A program made the translations under genes and the position numbers. From Chryseobacterium bernardetii (GTDB lineage: Bacteria > Bacteroidota > Bacteroidia > Flavobacteriales > Weeksellaceae), in assembly GCF_003815975.1 (NCBI RefSeq), contig NZ_CP033932.1:5003501-5067500 (forward strand): DNA of 64,000 nt. The letters are read 5' to 3'. The notes under the pieces were generated by a model. That model made no database searches. It was not told the origin of the DNA and saw only the letters and a program-made list of their open reading frames with translations. Shown here piece by piece: positions 27,209-34,916 of this stretch (position 1 is the stretch's first letter; every line of letters starts with the position of its first letter).

Positions 27209-28882
27209 TTATTCAGGTTTATAAGAATCTTTCAGAGTGACTGTACGGTTAAATACCAATCTGTCATCCGTAGAATCCTGATCTTTTGTAAAGTATCCGA
27301 TTCTTTGGAACTGAAGAGGCTCTCCTACAGCTACATTCTTCAGGCTTGGTTCAGCAAAACCTTGAACTGTAGTTACAGATTCAGGGTTGATGAAATTTAA
27401 GAAGTCTACATCTTTTTCAGCATCAGGCTGTTCTACCGTAAACAATTGGTTGTAAATTCTTACTTCTACAGGGATCGCATGTTTTGCAGACACCCAGTGA
27501 AGTGTTCCTTTTACTTTTCTTAAACTCTCTTCTGTTCCGCTTCCGGATTTGCTTTTCTCATCGTAAGTAGCATAAATGGTTGTGATTTCTCCATTTTCAT
27601 CCTTCTCCACTCTTTCAGCTTTGATGATGTATGCTGATTTTAAACGAACTTCTCCTCCTAATTTCAGTCGGAAGAATTTATTATTAGCTTCTTCTTTGAA
27701 GTCTTCACGTTCAATATATAATTCTCTTGAGAAAGGTATTTCTCTGGTTCCAGCATTTTCCTGTTCAGGATTGTTTTCTGTTTCTACCCATTCTTCTTTG
27801 TCTTCAGGATAGTTTTCAATAACTAATTTTACAGGATCTACCACCGTCATTACACGTTTTGCAACCTTATTCAGGTCTTCACGCACGCAGAAATCAAGCA
27901 GCTGGATTTCAATAAGGTTTTCTCTTTTCGCAACCCCTACTTTTTCAATAAAGTTTCTGATAGAAGTTGGAGTAAATCCTTTTCTTCTCATTCCTGAAAT
28001 GGTAGGCATTCTTGGGTCATCCCATCCTGTTACCACACCTTCAGCTACCAATCTCTGTAGCTTTCTTTTGGAAGTGATCATATAGGAAACATTCATCCTT
28101 GCAAATTCTCTTTGCTTGTTTTTAACCCTTCCTTCTTCATAAACCTGATCTAAATACCAGTTATACAGCGGCCTGTGATTTTCAAACTCTAAAGAACAAA
28201 GCGAATGTGAAATTTGCTCTATATAATCAGATTCTCCGTGAGCCCAGTCGTACATTGGATAAATTTTCCAGGCTGTACCTGTTCTGTGGTGAGGCTTATT
28301 CAAAATTCGGTACATAACCGGGTCACGCATATTCATGTTTGGCGAAGCCATGTCGATTTTTGCACGAAGAGACATTGAACCACTTTCAAATTCTCCGTTT
28401 TTCATTCTTTCGAATAAATCTAAAGACTCTTCAACAGGACGGTTTCTATGTGGAGATTCAATTCCTGGTTCTGCAGGATTTTTTCTTTGCTCGGTAATCA
28501 CTTCAGATGGCTGCTCATCTACATAAGCTTTTCCTTCTTTAATTAATTGTACTGCCCAATCGTAAAGCTGCTGGAAGTAATCTGAGGCATACAATTCTTT
28601 ATCCCATTTGAAACCTAACCATTCAACATCTTTCTTGATAGAATCTACGAATTCCTGTTCTTCTTTTTCAGGGTTCGTGTCGTCGAAACGAAGGTTTACG
28701 GGAGCATTGTATTTTTCACCCAGACCGAAGTTGATGCAGATGGCTTTTGTATGCCCTACATGCAGGTAACCGTTTGGTTCAGGCGGAAAACGGAAACGGA
28801 TCTGATCTCTTTTCAAACCGTTTGCCAGATCTTCTTCAATAATTTGCTCAATAAAATTGAGTGATTTTTTTTCTTCTTCCAT
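27209..28882 (-). CDS. glnS: Glutaminyl-tRNA synthetase
   Basis: 557 residues from the ATG at 28880-28882 (E. coli GlnRS has 554). An in-frame upstream start would add 27 residues of Phe/Cys-rich sequence that crosses the promoter element. The class I signature is RFPPEPNGYLHVGHTKAI (HxGH), and the second site is MITSKRKLQRLV. Other GlnRS blocks seen are LRFDDTNPEKEEQEFVDSIKKD and MYDWAHGESDYIEQISHSLCSLEFENHRPLY. It charges tRNA-Gln directly. Divergently transcribed from the alpha/beta hydrolase gene. Confidence 0.97.
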   Translation of the reverse strand: MEEEKKSLNFIEQIIEEDLANGLKRDQIRFRFPPEPNGYLHVGHTKAICINFGLGEKYNAPVNLRFDDTNPEKEEQEFVDSIKKDVEWLGFKWDKELYASDYFQQLYDWAVQLIKEGKAYVDEQPSEVITEQRKNPAEPGIESPHRNRPVEESLDLFERMKNGEFESGSMSLRAKIDMASPNMNMRDPVMYRILNKPHHRTGTAWKIYPMYDWAHGESDYIEQISHSLCSLEFENHRPLYNWYLDQVYEEGRVKNKQREFARMNVSYMITSKRKLQRLVAEGVVTGWDDPRMPTISGMRRKGFTPTSIRNFIEKVGVAKRENLIEIQLLDFCVREDLNKVAKRVMTVVDPVKLVIENYPEDKEEWVETENNPEQENAGTREIPFSRELYIEREDFKEEANNKFFRLKLGGEVRLKSAYIIKAERVEKDENGEITTIYATYDEKSKSGSGTEESLRKVKGTLHWVSAKHAIPVEVRIYNQLFTVEQPDAEKDVDFLNFINPESVTTVQGFAEPSLKNVAVGEPLQFQRIGYFTKDQDSTDDRLVFNRTVTLKDSYKPE

Positions 28883-28918
28883 TAAATTAGCTTTTATTTT
28901 ATAGCAAAAAAAGTGGCA

Positions 28919-28926
28919 CAAAGTTA
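28919..28926 (-). promoter_or_regulatory. Candidate -7 element (TAACTTTG) of glnS
   Basis: Exact TAnnTTTG match on the minus strand, 36 bases upstream of the glnS ATG, giving a leader of about 30 bases. No good TTTG was found at -33. Its position supports the shorter glnS start. Confidence 0.5.
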
Positions 28927-29037
28927 CGGAAAAATAAGCGTTTTTGAAAATGATAATTTTCAAGCATTATGCATTGTAATTCAGTATTTTTCATTAATTT
29001 AGAAAAAACTAAAAACCATCGTACCAAATTATTGCCT

Positions 29038-30168
29038 ATGGCTGTTTATATCTTAAGCAATCGTAAAATCGTCCGTCATAAAGGCGAAAAAGTAGATTCT
29101 TTTTCCAATGATGAATATTCAATTCCTAATTTCAGGATTGCAAAATGCGATTTTGATAATTATAAGGAACCTACTGCTGCAGCCAAAAAGAAAAAAGATT
29201 ATACCAACAGAAATATCCTGAATTACAAGCTGTTTTCCGAACCTGAAAAACAAGGCTATGAAGGAGTTCTGGAGGTTCTTTTGAGCGAGAAGGGAATTAA
29301 AGAATCTAATCTTACAGCCAATAATCTTGGCGGCACCCAACGGTTGTTCTACGAACTGTATAAAAATATGTCTGCTACCAAAGACAGAAGTGATGTATTG
29401 ATCTTTATCCATGGTTATGCTTATGATTTTGATGATGAATTAAAAGCCATGATTGATCTTAAAAGACTGTTCATTGATAATCCTGCATCTCCTATTGAAC
29501 ATATTTTATTTGTCAGCTGGCCGGCTTCCAGTAGTATTGTACCACTGACTTATTTTGATGACAAAGCTTCCAGCATCAATTCCGGGACATCACTGTTGAG
29601 ACTCTTTTATTTTTATACTCAGTTTTTAAAAGATATTTTCTCTAACCGTGATCTGGTACCATGTAACCAGAGAATTCACATTATGGCTCATTCTATGGGA
29701 AACAGGGTTTTTCAAAGCATGCTGTATAGTCTTAAAAGGGAAAATATACTCCGTGTTATCGATCAGGTAATTCTGCTTAATGCTGATGTTACCTACAAAG
29801 TATTTGAAGACTCTGAAGATTCTTTCAACAAATTACCACAGCTTGCCAACAGAATTTCTATTTATCTGAACAGGCAGGATGTAATATTAGGAATCTCCCA
29901 GTTTACCAAGAACATACTGACGCCAAGGCTAGGTAAAAACGGTCCGAGTGATATTACTCCTTATAAAGATATTGTATCAATCATTGACTGTACTTTTGTG
30001 AAAGACGATCTATTGAACAGCTTCAAATTTGAAGTCGGAAATCATTGGGGATACCTTTCCAGCTCATTGGTACAGAGTGATATTTTTCAAAATTTAGTTG
30101 GAATTGACCGGAACCTTATCAGCAATAGAATTAAAAATAACGAAAATATTTTCACAATTATTTCTTAA
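29038..30168 (+). CDS. Alpha/beta hydrolase (DUF900-like)
   Basis: 376 residues from the ATG at 29038; an in-frame start 23 codons upstream is possible but adds atypical sequence. The oxyanion-hole strand is SDVLIFIHGYAYDFDDEL (about 120-137). The nucleophile elbow RIHIMAHSMGNRVFQSML (about 223-240) carries Ser in an AHSMG context, a GxSxG variant with Ala first. A candidate catalytic His is in EVGNHWGYLSS near 345. This layout resembles DUF900-type hydrolases, which act on unknown esters. No signal peptide, so it is cytosolic. It is not in an operon. Confidence 0.82.
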   Translation: MAVYILSNRKIVRHKGEKVDSFSNDEYSIPNFRIAKCDFDNYKEPTAAAKKKKDYTNRNILNYKLFSEPEKQGYEGVLEVLLSEKGIKESNLTANNLGGTQRLFYELYKNMSATKDRSDVLIFIHGYAYDFDDELKAMIDLKRLFIDNPASPIEHILFVSWPASSSIVPLTYFDDKASSINSGTSLLRLFYFYTQFLKDIFSNRDLVPCNQRIHIMAHSMGNRVFQSMLYSLKRENILRVIDQVILLNADVTYKVFEDSEDSFNKLPQLANRISIYLNRQDVILGISQFTKNILTPRLGKNGPSDITPYKDIVSIIDCTFVKDDLLNSFKFEVGNHWGYLSSSLVQSDIFQNLVGIDRNLISNRIKNNENIFTIIS

Positions 30169-30230
30169 TGGTTAATTAAAAAAATACTATAAAATTAACC
30201 TAATGTTAAAATTACTGCAAAGCTGACAAA

Positions 30231-30246
30231 TGGCACAATGATTGCC
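30231..30246 (+). promoter_or_regulatory. Sigma-54 (RpoN) -24/-12 promoter
   Basis: TGGCAC, five bases (AATGA), then TTGC matches the consensus TGGCACrNNNNTTGCw at every position except the last W, which is C. The GG and GC are 10 bases apart, as required. The expected transcription start is near 30257, 24 bases before the small ORF at 30281. An enhancer-binding site upstream could not be recognised. Confidence 0.7.
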
Positions 30247-30280
30247 AAATCAATTAACAGAGAATTACAATTTTTTTATC

Positions 30281-30358
30281 ATGAAAAAGATTAAAAAAAG
30301 GTTTTCTTATATCTTGACCTATATAAAGAAAGCCATTTTCGTAAAAGATGTGATTTAA
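30281..30358 (+). CDS. Putative 25-residue cationic peptide
   Basis: ATG at 30281, stop TAA at 30356-30358. The product reads MKKIKKRFSYILTYIKKA then IFVKDVI: strongly basic at the N-terminus, with alternating Lys and hydrophobic residues that could form an amphipathic or membrane-associated helix. There is no GG leader and no Cys. It is short enough to be chance, but it begins at the right distance behind a near-perfect sigma-54 promoter. The alternative is that the promoter makes a small RNA and the ORF is incidental. Confidence 0.4.
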   Translation: MKKIKKRFSYILTYIKKAIFVKDVI

Positions 30359-30641
30359 ATTAAAGTTAAATAAGAACTCACAAAACAATAATTATCCGAC
30401 CCTATAATTACTTTATCTTTTCAATGTTTCCTTCCCAATTATAATTCCTTCATATACTTGCAGGAATTTTTACTCATGCCTCATTGATATCAAAGATTAT
30501 AATACATTCCAGCTCTCACATTTATCATATTGATATAAAATTTCTATCATTTTGTTAAAAATCAATAAATTAACTCACCGTATGTTGTATAATTTAAAAT
30601 GATTTTAGATATTTACTTATCAAACAATTAAAATATTTACT

Positions 30642-30806
30642 ATGAAAAATCTAAGAAAATTAAACAAAGGAGAATTAAAGCAAATTAATGGCGGAAGACC
30701 TCCACTGGGATGTAACAACTGGGACCCCGCAGAAGGGTGCTGCAGGGCGTGGGCAGAAGGATATTGTGGTACAACTTGTCCGGATTCACCACCTCCATAT
30801 TGTTAG
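30642..30806 (+). CDS. GG-leader cysteine-rich peptide 1 (bacteriocin-like)
   Basis: 54 residues. The leader MKNLRKLNKGELKQINGG (1-18) is a double-glycine leader of the kind cleaved by C39-peptidase ABC transporters. The core of 36 residues has six Cys (24, 33, 34, 42, 46, 54) and the pattern GCNxWDx4CCxxW shared with the second peptide, then Pro-rich PDSPPPYC. In Chryseobacterium such ORFs are called bacteriocin-like, though activity is mostly untested. No transporter or maturation enzyme is in the window, so export must rely on a gene elsewhere. Confidence 0.85.
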   Translation: MKNLRKLNKGELKQINGGRPPLGCNNWDPAEGCCRAWAEGYCGTTCPDSPPPYC

Positions 30807-30818
30807 TAAATACCATCG

Positions 30819-30913
30819 TTTTGAACCAATGAAACTAATTTTCCGGGCTGAACCGGATTCAAAATGATTCACATATAAAGCTCCAATGCCAAACTTTACA
30901 GCATTGGACTTTT
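30819..30913 (-). pseudogene. Decayed duplicate of the 3' end of menC
   Basis: Read on the minus strand, these about 95 bases align with the last about 95 bases of menC (31127-31220), by eye two thirds or more identical. Identical blocks include the DNA for KSPM, the GGAGCTTTAT segment and the TTTTGAATCC segment. The copy has a stop codon after KSPML, a one-base deletion, and no stop at the native place, so it cannot be functional coding DNA. It is best explained as the tail of a tandem duplication that included the GG-peptide gene. Confidence 0.7.
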
Positions 30914-30916
30914 ATT
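30883..30916 (+). terminator. Terminator of GG-leader peptide gene 1
   Basis: CCAATGC pairs with GCATTGG around an 11-base loop and is followed by ACTTTTATTAT. It is formed by the duplicated menC 3' end and lies 77 bases past the peptide stop codon. Confidence 0.6.
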
Positions 30917-30959
30917 ATATTCAAGAGTAAGTTGAATTACCAAACACCAAAAAACAACT

Positions 30960-31118
30960 ATGAAAAATTTAAGAAAACTAGAAAAAAGAGAATTAAAAAA
31001 TATTCATGGAGGAGATATTCCAGTGGTGCCAATAGGTTGCAACATCTGGGACTTCAGAGCCAGATGCTGCAAAGAATGGGATTGGGAACACTCAGGTAAC
31101 CCAACTTGTTTAGGCTGA
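30960..31118 (+). CDS. GG-leader cysteine-rich peptide 2 (bacteriocin-like)
   Basis: 52 residues. Leader MKNLRKLEKRELKNIHGG (1-18), nearly the same as that of peptide 1. The 34-residue core has Cys at 27, 36, 37 and 50 and keeps the pattern GCNxWDx4CCxxW seen in peptide 1, but has diverged elsewhere and lost two Cys. The stop codon is only 2 bases from the stop of the convergent menC gene. Its terminator lies inside the menC coding sequence. It is probably a paralogue of peptide 1 from tandem duplication; maturation and target are unknown. Confidence 0.85.
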   Translation: MKNLRKLEKRELKNIHGGDIPVVPIGCNIWDFRARCCKEWDWEHSGNPTCLG

Positions 31119-31120
31119 TT

Positions 31121-32125
31121 CTATATTTTGAACCACAACAGCTCATTTCTGAGATCTAAACTGGATTCAAAATTATTTGTAAATAAAGCTCCAGTGCCTA
31201 AACCTTGTGGCATTGGACTTTTTTTTGTGAAGGTATATTGCGCAATAGCATTTAATCCGATATTACTTTCTAATGCTGAAGTAATCCACCAGCCAATATT
31301 TTGTGATTCTGCCAGAGAAATCCACTCATCAGAACCGGAAAATCCTCCTACCAGAGCCGGTTTCAAAATAATATATTGTGGCCGTATGGTTTCTAAAAGC
31401 TGTTTTTTCTCCTGAGGATCTGTAATCCCTATCAATTCTTCGTCCAAAGCAATGGGCGTAGGAGTATAAGCACACAATTCTGCCATATCATTCCAGTTTC
31501 CAGCTTTAATAGGCTGTTCTATGGAATGGATATGTAAATCTGCCAGCTGCTGCAGAACGGCAACAGCTTCTTCTTTACTGAACCCACCGTTGGCATCCAC
31601 ACGAAGCTCAAGTTGTTCTTTTGAAAATTTTTCTCTCAGCTTCTGAAGAATAATATGTTCAGATTTCCAATCAACCCCTATTTTTAACTTAATACAGTGA
31701 AATCCTTTTTCCAGTTTGTCCCGGATCTGTTCTTCCATATACCCAACATCTCCCATCCAGATCAGTCCGTTAATGGTAATAGCTGATTTTCCTTCGGTGA
31801 ACTCACTTGGAAAATAAAGATTTCCTCCAAACTTCAGGTTTTGAATAGCCTGTTCATATCCAAACCATAGGGATGGAAAATCTTTTAATTCTTCTTTCAG
31901 TAAGTCTGGGTTTTCATTAATATTCCCACAAAGCCAGTTTAACTTTTCTTCGTAATCCGGCCTGTCATCAAAACTCAGTCCTCTGAAGATAGCACACTCG
32001 CCTGTTCCTTTCCTTTCATTCTCTGAAATTTCAAGGATAAAGGTCTCCTTATCAAGCAAAACGCCGCGAGATGTTCCACTCGGGCGTTTGAATTCTAATA
32101 AATATTTAAAGTAGGATGCTTTCAT
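31121..32125 (-). CDS. menC: o-Succinylbenzoate synthase
   Basis: 334 residues, enolase superfamily. Catalytic Lys in HCIKLKIGVD (about 138-147), metal ligands in LRVDANGG (about 173), SIEQPI (about 200) and ALDEELIG (about 225), and the second-base Lys in YIILKPALVGGFSG (about 250). The enzyme dehydrates SHCHC to o-succinylbenzoate in menaquinone synthesis. The ATG overlaps the TAA of fbp (TAATG), so it is coupled to that gene, an uncommon partner. The last 30 codons overlap a plus-strand terminator. Confidence 0.93.
   Translation of the reverse strand: MKASYFKYLLEFKRPSGTSRGVLLDKETFILEISENERKGTGECAIFRGLSFDDRPDYEEKLNWLCGNINENPDLLKEELKDFPSLWFGYEQAIQNLKFGGNLYFPSEFTEGKSAITINGLIWMGDVGYMEEQIRDKLEKGFHCIKLKIGVDWKSEHIILQKLREKFSKEQLELRVDANGGFSKEEAVAVLQQLADLHIHSIEQPIKAGNWNDMAELCAYTPTPIALDEELIGITDPQEKKQLLETIRPQYIILKPALVGGFSGSDEWISLAESQNIGWWITSALESNIGLNAIAQYTFTKKSPMPQGLGTGALFTNNFESSLDLRNELLWFKI
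31191..31226 (+). terminator. Terminator of GG-leader peptide gene 2, embedded in menC
   Basis: CCAGTGCC pairs with GGCATTGG (one G-T wobble) around a 10-base loop, followed by AC and eight T residues. On the plus strand it is an excellent intrinsic terminator. On the minus strand the same bases encode the conserved MPQGLGTGA segment near the C-terminus of MenC. Confidence 0.7.
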
Positions 32126-33141
32126 TATTTTACGCTGTCAATACGCATAAACTCTTCTGCTTTTTCCACCATATCAATGCTTCCGCAGAAAAACGGGATT
32201 CTCTGGTGAAGTTCTGTAGGTTCCACTTCCAGAATTCTTCTGAAACCATCCGTAGCTTTTCCGCCTGCCTGCTCTGCAAGGAAAGCCATTGGATTACATT
32301 CATATAACAATCTTAGTTTACCGTTAGGAGCCTGAGAATAAGACGGATAAATATAAATACCGCCTTTCAGCATATTCCTGTGGAAATCTGCTACCAGGGA
32401 GCCAATGTATCTGGAAGTATAAGGACGGTCGCCTTCCTCCATCTGGCAATATTTAAGGTAATTTTTTACTCCCTGAGGGAATTTGATATAGTTCCCTTCG
32501 TTAATGGAATATATTTTACCGGTTTTTGGAAAAGTCATATTAGGATGAGAAAGATAATATGTTCCTAAAGACGGATCCAATGTAAATCCGTTCACTCCGT
32601 TTCCTGTTGTATAAACAATCATGGTGGAAGAACCATAGATAACATATCCTGCTGCAATCTGATTCACTCCTTTTTGTAAGAAATCTTCAAGCTGTACAGG
32701 TGTTCCCGGTTCAGTAACCCTTCTGTAGATAGAAAAAATGGTTCCAACGGAAACATTCACATCAATGTTTGAGGATCCATCCAAAGGATCAATCAGCACA
32801 ACATATTTACTTAAATGACCGTTTTCTCCGCATTTAATATCAATGAAATTATCATTTTCTTCAGAAGCAATACCACAAACAACCTCTCTTTGAGACAAAG
32901 CTGTAATAAAAATTTCATTGGCAATTACATCCAGTTTCTGCTGCTCCTCACCTTGAACATTTTGGTTTCCTGCAGCACCTGTAATATCTACAATTCCGGC
33001 TTTATTTACTTCTCTGTTAACCACTTTAGAAGCCAATCTTATTGCGCTTAGAAGACGAGAAAATTCACCTGTTGAATACTGAAAATCGTCCTGTTTATCG
33101 ATAAGAAACTCTCCTAAAGTCTGTAATGGCTGATTTGACAT
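32125..33141 (-). CDS. fbp: Class 1 fructose-1,6-bisphosphatase
   Basis: 338 residues, the usual size. The metal-binding signature [20 protein letters not shown] is at about 115-134, and [12 protein letters not shown] (about 86) supplies another metal ligand. The C-terminal [22 protein letters not shown] holds the substrate-site motif. It removes the 1-phosphate of fructose-1,6-bisphosphate in gluconeogenesis. First gene of a two-gene unit with menC. No clear promoter element was found upstream. Confidence 0.95.
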   Translation of the reverse strand: MSNQPLQTLGEFLIDKQDDFQYSTGEFSRLLSAIRLASKVVNREVNKAGIVDITGAAGNQNVQGEEQQKLDVIANEIFITALSQREVVCGIASEENDNFIDIKCGENGHLSKYVVLIDPLDGSSNIDVNVSVGTIFSIYRRVTEPGTPVQLEDFLQKGVNQIAAGYVIYGSSTMIVYTTGNGVNGFTLDPSLGTYYLSHPNMTFPKTGKIYSINEGNYIKFPQGVKNYLKYCQMEEGDRPYTSRYIGSLVADFHRNMLKGGIYIYPSYSQAPNGKLRLLYECNPMAFLAEQAGGKATDGFRRILEVEPTELHQRIPFFCGSIDMVEKAEEFMRIDSVK

Positions 33142-33655
33142 ATTTTTCTTTTTACGTTTTCCCCAAATTTCGGAAAATTTCTTGCATTAAGAAAATTTAA
33201 TTACAAAAGAGATTATACACTGTATATCAATATAATACAAACACAATAAAACATAATATGGAGTGTATGCTTATAATTGTACTTCCCATTTCGTTATCCC
33301 AAACCATTGAAAAATTCAGATTATTTTATTTCAACTGAGAGACAAATTAAAAATGAAGAAACAGAGTTTTAGGTGTATTTTTATCAATACATATGTTATA
33401 GATTAAAATTTTTCATTCTGCTGTTTAAAATAAATATCAATTAAAAGTATGGGATAAATAAGAATCTTCAGTTATCCTAATCCGCTCTATTCCTGCATTC
33501 AATCATTGGCAAATATCTCAAATATGGGTATTTTAAGGAAATCTTAATTCCCCGGTCTCATCACCCTATTTCATATCTCGTTGTAAATTTATAATTTTGA
33601 CGTCCGTAAAAAACTCATGTAATTTTTATCTAACAATTTTATTTTTAATAATTTA
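33142..33655. other. Divergent intergenic region, about 510 bp
   Basis: AT-rich, between fbp (minus) and the aspartate kinase gene (plus). It holds the candidate kinase promoter at 33592-33599. Tiny ORFs of 17-26 codons are present (for example near 33258), but nothing supports them. Confidence 0.55.
33592..33599 (+). promoter_or_regulatory. Candidate -7 element (TAATTTTG) of the aspartate kinase gene
   Basis: Exact TAnnTTTG match 57 bases upstream of the ATG, giving a leader of about 50 bases. A TTG is present only 8 bases upstream of it, which is too close for a -33 element. Confidence 0.4.
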
Positions 33656-34894
33656 ATGAAAATTTTCAAGTTTGGTGGCGCGTCTGTAAAAGACGCCGAC
33701 AGTGTGAAAAATGTGTCCATGGTTCTAAAAAGCCAGGGATTTGCCAAATGTTTGCTGGTGATTTCAGCAATGGGCAAAACGACCAATGAGTTGGAAAAAG
33801 TTGTAGAACTTTATTTCAATAAGGACAACTATCAAACTGAGATTGAAAAGATAAAACGAAAACACATTGAGATTGCGGAGGGTCTTTTTCCTGAAAATCA
33901 TGCGGTTTTTGCTGAAATCAATCTCTTCTTTGACGATATTGATTCTTTCTTAAGAAGAAATAAGTCTCCTAATTACAACTTCGTATATGACCAGGTAGTA
34001 AGCTGTGGAGAAATGATTTCAACCAAAATTGTAAGTGAATACCTGAATGAGATCCAATTTACCAATCAATGGCTGGATGCCAGAGATTACATTAAAACAG
34101 ATAATTCTTATAGAGAAGGAGTTGTAGACTGGGCAAAAACTGAAGAGTTCATTTCTCATTTAAATCCTGAAATATGCTATGTAACACAGGGCTTTATTGG
34201 TTCAGATGACAATAACTTTACGGTAACTTTAGGAAGAGAGGGTTCAGACTACTCTGCTGCTATTTTTGCCTATTGCTTAAATGCTGAAGCGATGACAATC
34301 TGGAAGGATGTTCCGGGAGTAATGACGGGAGACCCAAGAAAATTCAGTGATGTATCTCTGCTTTCCAATATCTCTTATGAAGAGGCTATTGAAATGGCTT
34401 ATTATGGAGCAAGTGTTATTCACCCGAAAACCTTGCAGCCATTGCAACAGAAAAATATTCCTTTTTATGTAAAATCTTTTGTAGATCCTACTAAGGAAGG
34501 AACTAAAGTAGGCGCTTCAAACAAGAATCAGCAGGAAGAATCTTATATCCTTAAAGAAAACCAGGCTCTTTTAAAGATTTCTACAAGAGACTTCTCTTTT
34601 ATTGCGGAAGACCATATGAGCCTGATATTTGGATACTTATCTAAATATAAAATCAAGGTTTCCCTAATGCAGAATTCTGCCATTTCACTGGCTTTATGTC
34701 TGGAAGATAAATTTAATCACCTTGAAGAACTTAACGAAGAGCTTCAAAAAATTTTTAAAACCGAAGCAATTAAAAATGTATCTTTATTCACAGTAAGAAA
34801 TGCGAAGATGGATCACATTGATAGATTTTACCATGAAAAAAATGTATTATTGGAACAAATTTCCAATAATACGCTTCAAATGGTAACACAATAA
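33656..34894 (+). CDS. lysC: Aspartate kinase (monofunctional)
   Basis: 412 residues. Starts MKIFKFGGASVKDADSVKN, the kinase signature KFGGAS. Other kinase blocks are VTLGREGSDYSAAIFAYCLNAEAMTIWKDVPGVMTGDPR (about 195-235) and YEEAIEMAYYGASVIHPKTLQPLQQKNIPFYVKSF. A C-terminal ACT-like region (about 310-400) may bind an amino acid. It makes aspartyl-phosphate for lysine, threonine and methionine synthesis. Not fused to homoserine dehydrogenase. The lipid acyltransferase gene starts 22 bases downstream. Confidence 0.92.
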   Translation: MKIFKFGGASVKDADSVKNVSMVLKSQGFAKCLLVISAMGKTTNELEKVVELYFNKDNYQTEIEKIKRKHIEIAEGLFPENHAVFAEINLFFDDIDSFLRRNKSPNYNFVYDQVVSCGEMISTKIVSEYLNEIQFTNQWLDARDYIKTDNSYREGVVDWAKTEEFISHLNPEICYVTQGFIGSDDNNFTVTLGREGSDYSAAIFAYCLNAEAMTIWKDVPGVMTGDPRKFSDVSLLSNISYEEAIEMAYYGASVIHPKTLQPLQQKNIPFYVKSFVDPTKEGTKVGASNKNQQEESYILKENQALLKISTRDFSFIAEDHMSLIFGYLSKYKIKVSLMQNSAISLALCLEDKFNHLEELNEELQKIFKTEAIKNVSLFTVRNAKMDHIDRFYHEKNVLLEQISNNTLQMVTQ

Positions 34895-34916
34895 TATTAA
34901 TTGCGACTAAACACAC

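Larger units (their letters stand above)
30169..30641. other. Intergenic region with sigma-54 promoter and a 25-codon ORF
   Basis: About 470 bases. It holds the sigma-54 promoter at 30231-30245 and the small ORF at 30281-30358. The rest (30359-30641) is AT-rich leader or promoter DNA for the first GG-leader peptide gene. A possible weak -7 (TATGTTGT) lies near 30583. Confidence 0.6.

Noticed and set aside
28911..28926. TGGCAC near the glnS start as a second sigma-54 promoter
   Set aside because: No TTGC follows at the required 5-base distance; only the hexamer matches.
33258..33410. Tiny ORFs of 17 and 26 codons upstream of the aspartate kinase gene
   Set aside because: No promoter or composition support; expected by chance in AT-rich DNA.
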